From Megaleporinus macrocephalus (lineage: Eukaryota > Chordata > Actinopteri > Characiformes > Anostomidae), in assembly GCA_021613375.1 (NCBI GenBank), contig CM038711.1:14966576-15030575 (forward strand): DNA of 64,000 nt, written 5' to 3'. Positions 10,692-21,545 of the stretch are shown here, piece after piece; position 1 is the first letter of the stretch; every line of letters begins with the position of its first letter. The notes below the pieces were generated by a model that saw only the letters and a list, made by a program, of their open reading frames with translations, was not told where the DNA came from and ran no database searches. Both the position numbers and the translations under genes were made by a program.

Positions 10692-11025
10692 ATAACAAGG
10701 TATGTGTTTCTAATAGAGTCACTGATGAGTAGAAGTACATGGTAGGTGCTTCCAATAAAGTGGTGTAAATTGAAGTACAAGGCAGCTGTTTCTAATGAAA
10801 TGGCCAGTGAGTTTAAGCACAAGGTAAGTGTATCAAAGTATGACTGGGAGGTGGAAGTACAAGGTAGGTGCTTCCAATAAAGTGGCCAGTGAATGGAAGT
10901 ACAAGGTACATGTTTCCAATAAAATGTTCAGCGAATGGAATTACAAGGATGGTGTTTCAAATAAAGTGGACTGTGAGTTGAAGCACAAGATGGATGTTTA
11001 CAATAAAGAGGCCAATGTGTGGCAG
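10692..11025 (+). repeat. 42-bp minisatellite, eight units
   Basis: Units read TACAAGGTAGGTGCTTCCAA followed by TAAAGTGGCCAGTGAATGGAAG. The last four units (10858-10899, 10900-10941, 10942-10983, 10984-11025) are each exactly 42 bp; earlier ones are 39-44 bp. Because 42 is a multiple of three, the array keeps an open frame with a 14-residue repeat, but the substitutions are not codon-biased and there is no start context. The word CCAATAAAGTGGCCAGTGA also occurs in the otophysan hairpin repeats at 13.9 and 41.2 kb, so the array probably grew from an end of that family. Confidence 0.85.
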
Positions 11026-11049
11026 TATTTGATACTTCTTTCTAAAAAA

Positions 11050-11075
11050 CAGTAGTAATAATAATAATAATAAAA
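11050..11075. repeat. (ATA)n at LINE 3' tail
   Basis: About seven ATA/TAA units directly abut the 3' end of the antisense LINE that begins at about 11076. The position suggests it is, or grew from, the LINE's tail. Confidence 0.8.
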
Positions 11076-12090
11076 CATTATACAATGCACTTCATTACAT
11101 AGAACAAATCAATACACAGAACAAAGAAGCAGACAGTAAAGGACAAGGCAGACAGTAAGGACAGCAAAAAAAGACAGCTTAGGGAAAACCTGGATGTAAG
11201 AGTAGTTTAGGCTATAGGCGAGAGAAAGAAGACGTATTTTGACATCAGATATGAATGTGGGAGGGGAATTAGACTGTCGGGCTTGCAGAGGGAGAGAGTT
11301 CCAAAGATTGGAAGGCAATTTTTGAAAAAAAGCTTAAACACCAAAAGTATGATTTGGTTTGATGAAGGATTAGTAAGTAACCAGGCTGAGAAGGTCCTGA
11401 GAGTGCAATCAGGTATGTAGGGAAGAAGATCAGACAGCAAGCAGCTAGGTTGTTAAGAGCTTTGTGAGGAGCAGGTTTATGGTACTTTATAGAGAGCTGC
11501 TGGAGTTTGTGATGAATAGGTGCAATATGATAATGTGACCGGGTATGAGTAAGAAGATGGGCAGCTGGACCATCTGGAGTTTATGAACAGAAGAGGAGCT
11601 GACGCCGGCAACAAGAGACTTGCAATAGTCCAGGCAGCTGGAGATGAAGGCATGAATAATAGTAGCAGACTGAGAGAGCCATGGTGTGATTTGCACAGGT
11701 GGGGAAAAGTGGCTTAAACAACAGATTTAACATGAAGACAAAATGAAAGTTGAGGTTAAAACTAATATTTTGAACAAAAGGAGAAGGCTACACAGTTACA
11801 CCGTACATGAAAAGAGAGTTTTATTGAGTGTTTATTTAGATCCAATAAGGATGACTTAGTCTATTCACTATTTAGTGTGAGGAAGTTGTGTTTCCTCCAG
11901 TTTTTGATAGGCAATTTAAAGGTAAATCTGGGTTTCATCCCCATAACTGTGAAAATCCCATTTGAAATGATGCGTGATATTACCGAGAAGGAGTAAATAA
12001 ATGATGAACAAGACAGGTCCAAGGATTGAACCTTGTGGAACCACTGGAGCCACCATAAAGGTGGACGAAGTACAGCCAGCACAAGTTATG
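11076..12090 (-). mobile_element. L2/Rex1-type LINE, 3' part of reverse transcriptase
   Basis: Read on the minus strand, the RT palm is at 12075-11930: VPQGSILGPVLFIIYL, then a spacer and YGDETQIYL, where the usual catalytic YADD box has become YGDE. Next come IKNWRKHNFLTLN (about 11910-11865), IIHAFISSCLDYC (about 11660-11600) and the C-terminal LWNSLP...F.SDVK.RL..LAY block (about 11310-11200). The order and words are those of fish L2/Rex1-like non-LTR elements. Several frames are needed, so it is dead. The 5' end is truncated near 12090, as expected of target-primed insertions. Confidence 0.85.
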
Positions 12091-12699
12091 AACTGCTTTC
12101 TATTTGTTAAGTAGGACTGACTGTTAAGTAGCCATCAAGTGTAAATAAAAGGTAGTTTCTAATAAAGTAGATTTTGAGTGTAGAACTCAATTATCTCATT
12201 GATTTTAATATCAACTACATCACACTTTTAGCTGTTTAGCCTCTTTATGTGCTGTTAATCTCTTTATCCCACTAAACCTCGACATCCTTGAGCAAGTCAC
12301 CTACACTTCCGCTTTAACTGATAACCGCTTTCTTGATTGTTAGTTATAGCATCGTCAGGAGGAGATAACAACATGGTTTCTGAGTTGCCAGAGGCTCGCT
12401 CAGTGATACTGATCTGAAAGAGTATGTAAAAATGTCCGCGTGGCAGCAGATATGATGCCTGTATTGCTTGCGTTTCTGTACTGGCTACATCAGCAAATCC
12501 TGCTTGCTGAGGGGGAAGCAGACCTAAATCAATGTCATCTCAGCGCTTCCTTATCAGCAAAGGCAGATACTCTGCATTATTTATATATTTTTACTTCTTT
12601 CTGTGCGTTACTACTCAAATGTGGTCTTTTTTATTTATTTATTTTTCTTCCCTGACGGAAAAAAAAGAATCACGACTTTCCTTAATAACTTCACAAGGC
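12091..12699. other. unassigned sequence
   Basis: Contains a short hairpin-family scrap near 12145-12185 (TTTCTAATAAAGTAG). Otherwise nothing was recognised. Confidence 0.45.
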
Positions 12700-13160
12700 A
12701 GGCTGTTTAGAAAGAGGTGAGGCCCGATAACCTCCCGCCGGGCTCAAAAGCCATTATTCAAAGTCACAGAGAGCCGCGTTCATCTTACCCAGCCGTGCTC
12801 GGGTATCTAGAGTTTTGGGCCGCGGTCTTGGAAACAACATGAAGGGACTTTGTTGTCGCTTGGTATGCAAGGAGATGTTAATTTAAAGAACTATGCAGAA
12901 CTCTGCTGCCTTGGTTTTTAGTTCTCCCTGTTGATAAACATCATGCTTTCAGCGGCCCCTTTGATCCAGTCTGGTCTGATTTGTCCTTATCAGTGGGAAC
13001 AGCCAGTGGGTGCACCAGTATGCGATTTCATTCAGAGTCTTGTCCTGTCGGCTTGGTGCCCCAGCGCATGAGGGCAGGATGCCTGGAGGTGGAACCCTGC
13101 AGGGCAGCGGGGTGAAGATTTAATTGAAATCCAAATATTTCCTCCAAATAAGCATTAAAA
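12700..13160. other. repeat-free, CpG-retaining block; possible conserved non-coding element
   Basis: Base composition rises relative to the flanks, CpG is retained (for example CCCGCCGGGC and GGGCCGCGG), and no transposon word or long frame is present. Short sequences such as TGTCCTTATCAGTGGGAACA have the high-complexity texture of constrained enhancers. This is an impression only; conservation cannot be judged from one genome. Confidence 0.25.
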
Positions 13161-13910
13161 AGATCAATTTTTCTACTGATTGGGAGACTTCAAGGAGAGA
13201 GTGCTTTTTTCGTCTCTCACAGAAGAGAGTTTGTCGAAAAAGCAACTTCTGGCAGATTCAGATAAAAGGCAAATGCTGCATTCAGCTCTATTGTTCTCCT
13301 CACACTCTGTGTGTACTGAAATAAAGCTGATAGATTGTAGGTATCGATGCTGTCCCCCTCCTGAGCTGTTTTTCTCTTTATTCAGCACTTCTACATTCTT
13401 AAAAGTACTGGCGACCCCAAATGAACAGCTTTACAAACAACAAATTGCCAGGTAATTATGTCAAAATCCTGACTTTTATTGGTTTTCTATGAAATCTGTA
13501 TCACAGAACATTCAGCTTTGACGGAGGAATGATCAATGTTACTTCACAAAGCAAACTGTCAGACAATCACACAGCTTTTTCAACCGCTTTCTCGAGGGTG
13601 CAGAATTGATTTGTCTCTCTCTCTTCAAAAAACGTCCACAAACTGCACATACACTGTCAAAAATAAAAGTACTGAGAAGGGCTCTTTGCAGCGAAGTCAC
13701 AGAAAAAAACAATGTTGGTCCATTAGAGTAGAGTTTCAGTCGCTGAGCCATGGGCCGGTACCAGGCCGCCACAATGCAGCATTGGCCAGAAGGAGTTAAT
13801 AGCATAACTGCTAAAATTCCCTATATTATTATTCACATTGATAGAAATAATATAACTATAGTATTACATATTACTATAACCTCTCACAGCAAGGAACAAA
13901 GTTCAGCAGC
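13161..13910. other. unassigned sequence
   Basis: Overlapping frames on both strands (13536-13799 plus, 13539-13805 minus) have no recognisable domain. Texture is similar to the block to its left up to about 13450. Confidence 0.4.
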
Positions 13911-14240
13911 AGACAAAAGAGGTAATGTACACCAATCAGCCAGATTAAAACCTCCTCCTTTTTATACAATATCTGTCTGTTTTATCAGCTCCACTTACAA
14001 TATAGGAGCACTTTGTAGTTCTATAATTACATACTGTATTACATCTGTTTTACTTACTATATACTTTGTTATCCCACTTTACCCTGTTCTTCAATGCTCA
14101 GGACCCCCACAGAACAGGTATCAGTTGAGTGGTGGATGATTCTTAGCAGTGACACCAATATGGGGATGGTGTTAGTCTGTGTGGTACTGGTGAGAGTAGA
14201 GTTTACTCCGCTGGACTGAGAATAGTCCACTATAAAGGGA
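13911..14240 (+). mobile_element. otophysan hairpin-type repeat, left arm
   Basis: The segment starts ACACCAATCAGCCAGATTAA and contains ATCAGCTCCACTTACAATAT, a block ending CTTCAATGCTCAGGAC and GTGGATGATTCTTAGCAGTG. These are shared with the fuller copy at 41170-41755 (CTTCAGTGCTCAAGAC, ATCATTCTCAGCACTGCAGT). I recall this as a very abundant non-autonomous element with long near-palindromic arms in otophysan fishes. Only one arm is present here. No protein is encoded. Confidence 0.7.
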
Positions 14241-16654
14241 TGAAGGAATTAACTTTGATGCTGAATTGCTTTATTTCTTTTAGACTGCTACGCAAACCGC
14301 TGTTAATGCCAACACTGAGGAAGGGACTGTGCTTCTTCTTGTTGTCCCCTATTTATTTGGAGCATGAACTTGACAGATTGTGACATCTTAAAAATTGCTT
14401 CTGTATTTGTAGCAATAAGTGAAAAATAAATGAATAAACAAACCTTTAAGGTTACACTTTCTTTAACATCCCTTAAGTTGTTTGTATTAATTGTGTTAAA
14501 TGCCAGGTACAAATTTCAAAGTACAAGATAATTATTTGTGGGAACATGACTGGAAGTTCCAAATTATATAGAAATGCTAGACAAGTTTTAGGCAATTTGT
14601 AGGTGAGAGGTACAAATAATACATAATTATGCTAAATGTACTTTAAATTAAGGATATAGTGTGTTACCTTATAATTCTTTGGAGAAACAATTTGGTAAAT
14701 ACAAACACACTCACGTTATATTTTAATAAAAAGTCACATGTTTACGCAGAAAAGAATGTTGGAAATGTTTGAAGACTGGGTAACTTACATGGGGGGCAAA
14801 GTTTTGTGAAGTAAATGGTGAGGAAGCACAAAAAAGGAAAGAAATATGGTGAAATACTTTTATTAGACTTTAGGAGGAAATTCATAAGACTTTGTACATG
14901 TATACTGTGGCCCAGAGGAACAAGATTAACTTTATAAAAAATAAAATACAGATTGAGATTCCCTGGGACTTTAATATCTAGAGCCTATGGAGCATTTCAG
15001 TGTAAATTGGTTAGACTGCAACTTGAAACTTGCCATCAACTTACCCAACATAATTACCCAGTACTCTGGAGTTTCACACTTCACACTTACATGATTAGAA
15101 AACAAGAACAAAAACATAATTCAATCAAAAAACGATGACAGTGCATCCACATGGCAGAAAAAAAATCTGCTCTATAAAGATCTGCAGTGGGCTGCACATT
15201 GGTCTGCAATGTTAAAATGCTGCTTAAATCAGTGTATTTTCTACTATAACACTCCAATGACCCCTTTATGACACTTGCGTCATTTAAGGCGTTGATTACA
15301 GAACAACCAACAAAGATTATGTTCTATGAACACACACAAAGAACACAAATACATGTTAAGTAAGCAAACGAAGAGTCCAGCACGTCAGTTAATTTTTCAG
15401 CTAACATTACTGAATAATAAAGGATTAGTTGACTATTAGTAAAAATACTCCACATCCTAAGTAACTCTTGAATCTGACTGCTCAGCAACCTTTATATGAA
15501 AAGTCTTTGTGATGTGATAAGCTTTTGCCTTCTCTCTAGCACACACACACACAATCTACAATCCACTGCAGTTCACTTCCTCTGCAACATGCTCAAACAC
15601 CATTTTGCCTATCGAGAACCATGTAAACATTCCGCAATGTGATTAGACACTTTGACAAGGTGTTTGCTGCAGGAAAAGCTTTATAATCGTTTAATCATTT
15701 TGGCAAAGATGCAGAGGCAAAGATGGGGACTCGCGTTGTGTTGACTGACTTGGACTCATCGTTACATCATATCCTAACAGCAAGTAAGGTGAGCGACAAT
15801 GACAAAACCAAAATGCCCCTATTATAATTAATGAAACTGTCTCCACCAGCTGCGAGCAGCGGAGCGTGATGCGGAGCAATGCCATGCGCTTTTTTTGATG
15901 GACGCCCTATTTCCATTTTTGACATGTCCCGTCTTTCTGCCATTCCGCCTCAGAATGAAAGAGGAAAAAGTCATGTTGAAGTGAAGTGAAGAAGAGATCT
16001 CTACAAGCATCCAGTAAATGATTTGGAGAGACAGTGCCAGAGCACTGGAAGTTAAAGGTCAATAATATCAGTTTTGTGTTAACTAATTATACAAGTAGGC
16101 TTGTTATTTATGATACTATATACTGTTATTTGGAGTACTGATGTGAAATGTGGGAATAGAACATACATGGTTGCATATATATAATACATGCCCAAAACCA
16201 CAGGTGGACAGCTCTATCAGTAAATAATCTTCATCTTTAATCTTCTGACTGGTCCATGATTTGTTAATGTTTTAACTCGACACTGGTCTTGATTCATGAA
16301 AATTTCTCCTGAGGAAAAAAAATAAGCAAAACAAAATAAATTCTGTAACTCTGCAAAAAGCTATGTCTGAGAAGAGTTTTTGCCAAAGTTATACACATTA
16401 ACTCACATTCCCTTATTGGTTGCCTTACCTCAACTAAGGCTGTGCTCAGAATTCCCCCAAAGTTTTTATATTTGAATTGAAAAAATCATAGCGGAAAGTC
16501 CTAAGAAAGACCTGTAATTAGAGCAGATGGGAAGATGTCTCATGAATACTGCTGTGTAAAATTCCATCAAAAGTTGATAAGTGTCAAGTGAATCTACACC
16601 ACCATAAATGTCTTGTCAAAGAGGAGTCCTGCCCCTCTTTAGTTCATAAGGGCT
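14241..16654. other. unassigned sequence
   Basis: AT-rich with no recognised gene or repeat. The stretch 15840-16000 is higher in GC and CpG. A CA run is present at about 15539-15552. Confidence 0.5.
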
Positions 16655-16740
16655 CCTTTGTGATACGTTCTTGGTGAAATGTTGGAAGGCCGGCCACTCT
16701 TGGGAAGGTTCACCACTGTTTTACATTTTCTCGATTTGCA
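16655..16740 (-). mobile_element. Tc1-type transposase fragment (helix-turn-helix linker)
   Basis: The minus-strand reading contains TVVNLPKSGRPSNISPRT, which matches the GRPR-like linker between the two DNA-binding helices of Tc1 transposases. Only this short part is readable, and no inverted ends were found. Confidence 0.7.
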
Positions 16741-17479
16741 GATTTGCGGAGTCCAAGAGCCGGTAGCTTTCAATGACTTTGGCTATGTTCATCAAATCAG
16801 ATAACTTGAGATGTCCACATTGTTATTTGTAAGTGATCAGTTCGGGATTGTGCATCCAGACATCAACAACTTTTGTGGAAAGCGGGTCAGATCGGGAAGC
16901 ATCCTTTCACCATTCAAACAATCATTCTGACAAATCACGGTTCCCAGCTTTTTGGCAATCTTCTTGAATCCCAGTACTTCTCTCACACTTGATTTGACAT
17001 CAGTGGTGTTTGTTGCATTGTAAGTGCACAAAAGGTATTCTAAATTCTGATTCGAGCAGCTAAAGCATCCAGACTGAGATGCATCTGTAAAGATCTGATT
17101 GGAATAGCATTTCAAACCACTTTGTATGTGGTTAGGATCATGTGTTCAAGTCATCACAAATCAACCTGGACACAATCTGGATATGGCAAAATTTGGGCTG
17201 GCAGTCCCAACATAGCCATTGTTTGGGATCTGTATTCCAACTCTTTAGATTATGACTTATGTGCTGCTATTTAAGAACTTTCAAAACATTCAAATGTAAC
17301 AAATATGCAAAAACAGAAGACACAGGGAAGAGGCAGGTACTTTTTTTATTGTGCACTGCATTGATTGGTGTTTTTATAATTTTGCATTATGGTATTTGCT
17401 TAAAGAAGAGCTTAGTTATTTTACTTTTTACACATCCAAACAATTCTGTAGTGCATCACATCTAGTCAGAGGCATTTTG
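16741..17479. other. unassigned, with a dispersed-repeat scrap near 17055-17130
   Basis: The words GACTGAGATGCATCTGTAAA and GATCTGATTGGAATAGCATT at about 17070-17110 recur at 46780-46825 in similar form, so a shared repeat is present. A 92-residue minus frame (16837-17115) overlaps it and is not a recognisable protein. Confidence 0.45.
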
Positions 17480-17665
17480 GAAACAAGGGCTGTGGACTGG
17501 TAAAGTAAAAATAGAACTTCCTGTCCACAATCACCAAAGGTATGTTTGGAGGAAAAAAGAAACAGCATTTGATGGGGAAAAACACCTTGCCATCTGTTAA
17601 GCTTGGGGTTGGATCTATTATGCTTTGGGGTTATGTGTCTTGAACAGTCTGTTTCTGAATATTAC
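17480..17665 (+). mobile_element. Tc1-type transposase fragment (plus strand)
   Basis: The plus-strand reading gives QRYVWRKK, then a block ending in HLAICKAWGWIYYALG-like text, the region between the first and second catalytic aspartates of Tc1 transposases. It lies in the opposite orientation to the fragment at 16655-16740, and a related sequence is at 41830-42340. Frameshifted and dead. Confidence 0.7.
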
Positions 17666-17850
17666 AGCACTGGGGGCGGAGCATCACAGCATCCTTGTGG
17701 TAATAGGCTTCTCCACATTTCCTTTTTTCAGGGGGCTAAGGGCATTTTCTTATTTTTGCATATCTTGTAAAATCCGACTTTCGACATGATTTCATATGAT
17801 ACCCATATGTTTTATATTTCACGTGTGACTTCAATGTTGAGCAAATGAAG

Positions 17851-17887
17851 AACCAAGGGTTTCTGACGTGATCAGAAACCCTTGGTT
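17851..17887. repeat. perfect 16-bp hairpin with 5-nt loop
   Basis: AACCAAGGGTTTCTGA at 17851-17866 is the exact reverse complement of 17872-17887, with loop CGTGA. The stem is GC-balanced and would be stable. No terminator or microRNA context is evident. It may be the tip of a larger degenerated palindrome covering about 17740-17970. Confidence 0.9.
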
Positions 17888-18639
17888 GGTCAGTTTCACA
17901 CAAAATGTAGATGGACACACGAATCCACCAATCACACATTAAGGCAGATGTTTTCACAGCCCCATAAGTGTAAAATGTGAGGCATGTTCAATCTTGCAAT
18001 AAGGTGGAATCGAAAGCACACACCTTACAGAATCTGAAAATGTATTCCGGAAGCGTAATTTTGCTCCATACTATCACAAAGATAATGTAACACATAAAGA
18101 AACCTTCATGAGTCTGTAGATGCCAGAGGCTTAAACATGTTATTTTTACCCTAAAGATAGTTTTAAATGCATTTTATATGCTTTGCTATTCTAAACATGA
18201 TGCCGTTTTGTGTTTCAGTTAACTAGTTCATCCCATTAAAAGGTGTCACATTAGGTGACTACCAGATTTGTGATCTCAAAGACATAAGACATAAAATTGC
18301 TATCATGTCTTAATCGTAACATTGTTGTCATTAATACGTGGTCACAAATGAAGAAATGTGTAATTTCTTACAACATGTTTCATCAGCCAAGTAATAAATT
18401 AACAGTACTTTACTTTTCTGTGTAAAAAAATACAAAATATGTTCTGGATAAAAATGCAGTAATAAGCTGTATGTTTGGATTACAGCAATGTCCTCACAGT
18501 ACTCTTAGCACAGCACTGCAGCAGTAAATTGCAGTATCAGCACTATAAATAAACAGCATTATACTTGCCAGCCTTATACACTATGCCACATCATTAGAAA
18601 TACCTCTCATATTTCCTCTGACTGGCCTGGTCAGGTCCA
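17888..18639. other. unassigned sequence
   Basis: No recognised gene or element. AT-rich. Confidence 0.5.
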
Positions 18640-18929
18640 CATTATAGGTCCATGGTATTGGTGTACAATTACAGACTGTAGCCCATCAGTTGTCATGAGC
18701 AATCTGAAAGCCACCTTCTACCTCATTCATCCCTCATCAGATTTAGATGTGCCTTAACTGAACTATGCTGACTATTTATCTATCCATTATCCTCCGCTTC
18801 ATCCCGCTAGCTGGGGTCACATTGGGGCTGAAGCCAATCCCAATATCATTGGGCAAAGGCGGGGTACACCATGGACAGGTCACCGTCGCATTCATGCACA
18901 CATTCATACCTGAATGTTATCCCCATTGT
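18640..18929 (+). repeat. two dispersed-repeat scraps
   Basis: 18670-18700 (TACAATTACAGACTGTAGCC) matches the hairpin family copy at 41190-41212. 18775-18915 (TATCCATTATCCTCCGCTTC, AGCCAATCCCAATATCATTG, GGCGGGGTACACCATGGACA) is a repeat I remember as very common across teleosts. Its class is not certain to me. Neither piece codes for protein. Confidence 0.6.
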
Positions 18930-19330
18930 ATGATGCTGCCAACACCATGGTTCACTGTGGGAATGGTGTTCTTGGGGTGAAGGGAGGTGCTGGGTTTGTG
19001 CTACACATAACATTTCCCCTGATGGCCATAAAGTTTAATTATAATTTCATCTGAACAGAGACCCTTAATTTGTGTGTTTGGCGAGTGCGTCACATGTTTT
19101 CTTTTTCTTTTTTTTAAAGCAATGGTTTTTTTTGGTCACTCTTCCATAAAGCCCAGCTCAGTGGAGTGTAAGGCTTAAAGTGGAGCTATAGACATATACT
19201 TCCATCTCCGCTGAGGATCTCTGCAGCCCCTTCACTGCAGTCTTTTGGTGTCTTTGTTGAATCTCTGATTAATGCTGTCTTTGTCTGTTATGGGTTTTGG
19301 TGGGTGGCCTTCTCCTGAAAAAATAAAAAG
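18930..19330 (-). mobile_element. Tc1-type transposon fragment (antisense)
   Basis: Antisense signatures are CACCATGGTTCACTGTGGGA at 18943-18962, CATCTGAACAGAGACCC and TTCCATAAAGCCCAGCTCAG. In the minus sense these read as the catalytic-core regions of a fish Tc1 family. There is no open frame and no inverted ends, and it abuts the repeat to its left. Confidence 0.7.
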
Positions 19331-19759
19331 GGCACTGAGTACAAGACATGGGTCCCTACCAGCATGCAAAATCCTATGATGCCCATTTACTGTATGATGG
19401 CGAACAGCAAAGAAACTATTACAATTTGTTTCACACACATTCACACACACACACACACACAGTTATTGTTTGGGAGCTTTGGGCATTTTGTGTAATTTTG
19501 CTCAAAAAAGGTTCTCTAAAGAGCGAATTAAACACTGCTCTTGATTTCTAAAGTGACTGAACTGATGCAACCTGTTTAATTAGTAAGGTTCTCAGCTATG
19601 TATTTAGTCTAACAATCTATCTATCTATATCTAAAACCACCTGAAGTGAGCATACTTTAATACTTAGTAATGCTTAATTGGTAAATCTCAATATTTACAA
19701 CTTTAAATAAAGATTGTTGTATAACCTCCTCACACACTGCTGAATGTCAGAGTTACAGC
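19331..19759. other. unassigned, with a (CA)n run
   Basis: A CA microsatellite lies at about 19434-19462, and a short CTAT run at about 19617-19628. Nothing else was recognised. Confidence 0.5.
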
Positions 19760-20575
19760 TCAGCCCTCAGGATGTTTTGATACCATTCCTTATTCATGGC
19801 AGTGTTCAGGCAAAGTTTTGAGCATATCCACTTCCCTGGATAAGAAGCAAGCCCACACAGGAATGGTCTCAGGACGCTTCACTGTTGGCATGACACAGGA
19901 CTCATGATAGTGCTCACCTTCTCCAGACTATCGTTTTTATAGATTTCCCAAACAGTCTGAAGGGGGTTTCATCAGAGAAAGTCCCTATACGCTCTGCAGA
20001 ATGTCAGTCTGTCCTTGATGTTTTTCTTGAAGAGAAGTGGCTTCTTTGCTGCCCTTCTTGACACCAAGGCATCTTGCACTGCCGTTCTTGAGCATGCTCT
20101 GCACTGCTGGTGACCTGATCTCGTAGCTGCATTCTCTTTAGGAGACAGTCCTGACTCTTGCTTGACTTTCTTGGGTGCCCTGAAGCCTTTTTCACTGCAA
20201 TTGAACCACTGTCCTTAAAGTTCTAGATGATAGGATAAATGGTTGATTGGGGTGCTATCTTACAAGCATCAATGTCTTTGCCTGGAAACCCTTTCGATGC
20301 AATATCAGCTGTCTTGTCCTCACTAACCCTTTCTCCGAGATCATCACTAAAATGATATTTGCAGGCCATTTTGTAGGCCTGAAATGCAGTGGCTGATATG
20401 CAGTGATTGTTCTGCAAAGGTAATTTTTCAAGGCAGGGAATGGTTTGCAATTAATTATAAAATTCATCTGATCACTCTTCAAAATCTAGAGTTAATACAA
20501 ATTGCTGAGGCAGCAAACTTTGTGAGGCAGCAAAATTTGTGTAATTCTCAAAGTTTTTGCTCACAACTGTACACT
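19760..20575 (-). mobile_element. Tc1-type transposon, left end missing
   Basis: The minus frame 20004-20195 reads KASGHPRKSSKSQDCLLKRM and on through the second DNA-binding domain of a Tc1 transposase. The frame 20223-20450 carries the first helix region (FPGKDIDACKIAPQSTIYPI). The outer right end at 20536-20572 (AATTCTCAAAGTTTTTGCTC) is the kind of inverted-repeat terminus seen in this fish family. The partner end is absent on the left, so the element is truncated there. Stops and frameshifts make it inactive. Confidence 0.85.
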
Positions 20576-20699
20576 ACGATAACTTACTAGCCTCTTGTAG
20601 AAATATTTGTTAGCAGCTGTGCAGTGTTTTAAATTTAAGCAGGGTTTGAGATGTACATTCAAAATCTTATAAAAAATTATTTCATAAGACCGCTAAACT

Positions 20700-21260
20700 G
20701 TTGTTGTGGCACCCACTTTGGGAAAACTTGTCAAAACAATGTCAAAGATTGACATTGCAAGGGCACTCCATCATGGTTTCTAGCATCTAGCAGGGCTCGC
20801 CACAAGTTTTTCTCATTCTGAGGGCACATATAGATCACCACATCACATTTAATCCACTGACAGGGCAACCATTCAGAAACATCTCATTCCCACCCATGTA
20901 GATACAGTGCACTGCATCACATTTTACCCACTGGAGGGGCACTTCTCAATTAGAGGGACACCTACACAGGCACTTCATCATGTACAATTGTAGGACAACC
21001 CTGTACAACACTGCTACTAGAAAAGGCACCCTTTGGGACACTCTCTAGTAGGGGTGCAATAGAGGACACTTAATAATGCACACTTTTCTATTGGAAAGGC
21101 AACCCTATAAGAGCACTCATTAAGACAGATTATCAATCTTACCTGTTCTAGATGGCACACCATCATAATTTATTTTAAAAAAGAGGGCACTCAATCACTT
21201 TTTTCGATGTGAAGGGCAGCTAACAGGGCACTTTTTGCTACTCTAGAGGGCAAATGTTGG
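20700..21260. repeat. degenerate array of GGGCAC-containing units
   Basis: The words AGGGCACTC, GAGGGCACA, GAGGGGCACTT, AGAGGGACACC, AAGGCACCC, GAGGACACTT, GAGGGCACTC and AGGGCACTTTT recur every 20-60 bp from about 20760 to 21250. They are often paired with ATCA and with CTAGA or TCTAG. Units are too diverged to align into one period by eye. No protein or known family fits. Confidence 0.6.
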
Positions 21261-21475
21261 CAATGTTTTTTTCAACCATAATGTGTTAATGTCAGGTAAC
21301 TATAGGATTCAGTGTCTACACACAGGCTTAAATAAGAACCAAGCTTATGGTGGCATCCATTCACCTAAACATTGAACTTTCGAGTTTGTATATTGCAATT
21401 TTCTTCAGTTATTTTCTAAATGTTTTAACAAGAAGCCTGCAAGTATGTTGGCCTTTGAAAGAAAACACAAATATA

Positions 21476-21483
<8 letters not shown>

Positions 21484-21542
<59 letters not shown>
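21484..21542. repeat. (TA)n microsatellite
   Basis: About 29 TA dinucleotides without interruption. The Ile/Tyr run in the overlapping plus frame is an artefact. Confidence 0.97.

Positions 21543-21545
<3 letters not shown>

Noticed and set aside
10828..11055. Frame with a 14-residue repeat
   Set aside because: It is an open frame only because the minisatellite unit is 42 bp; changes between units are not codon-biased.
13536..13805. Overlapping 87- and 88-residue frames on opposite strands
   Set aside because: Neither is recognisable, and mutual overlap over the whole length suggests chance.
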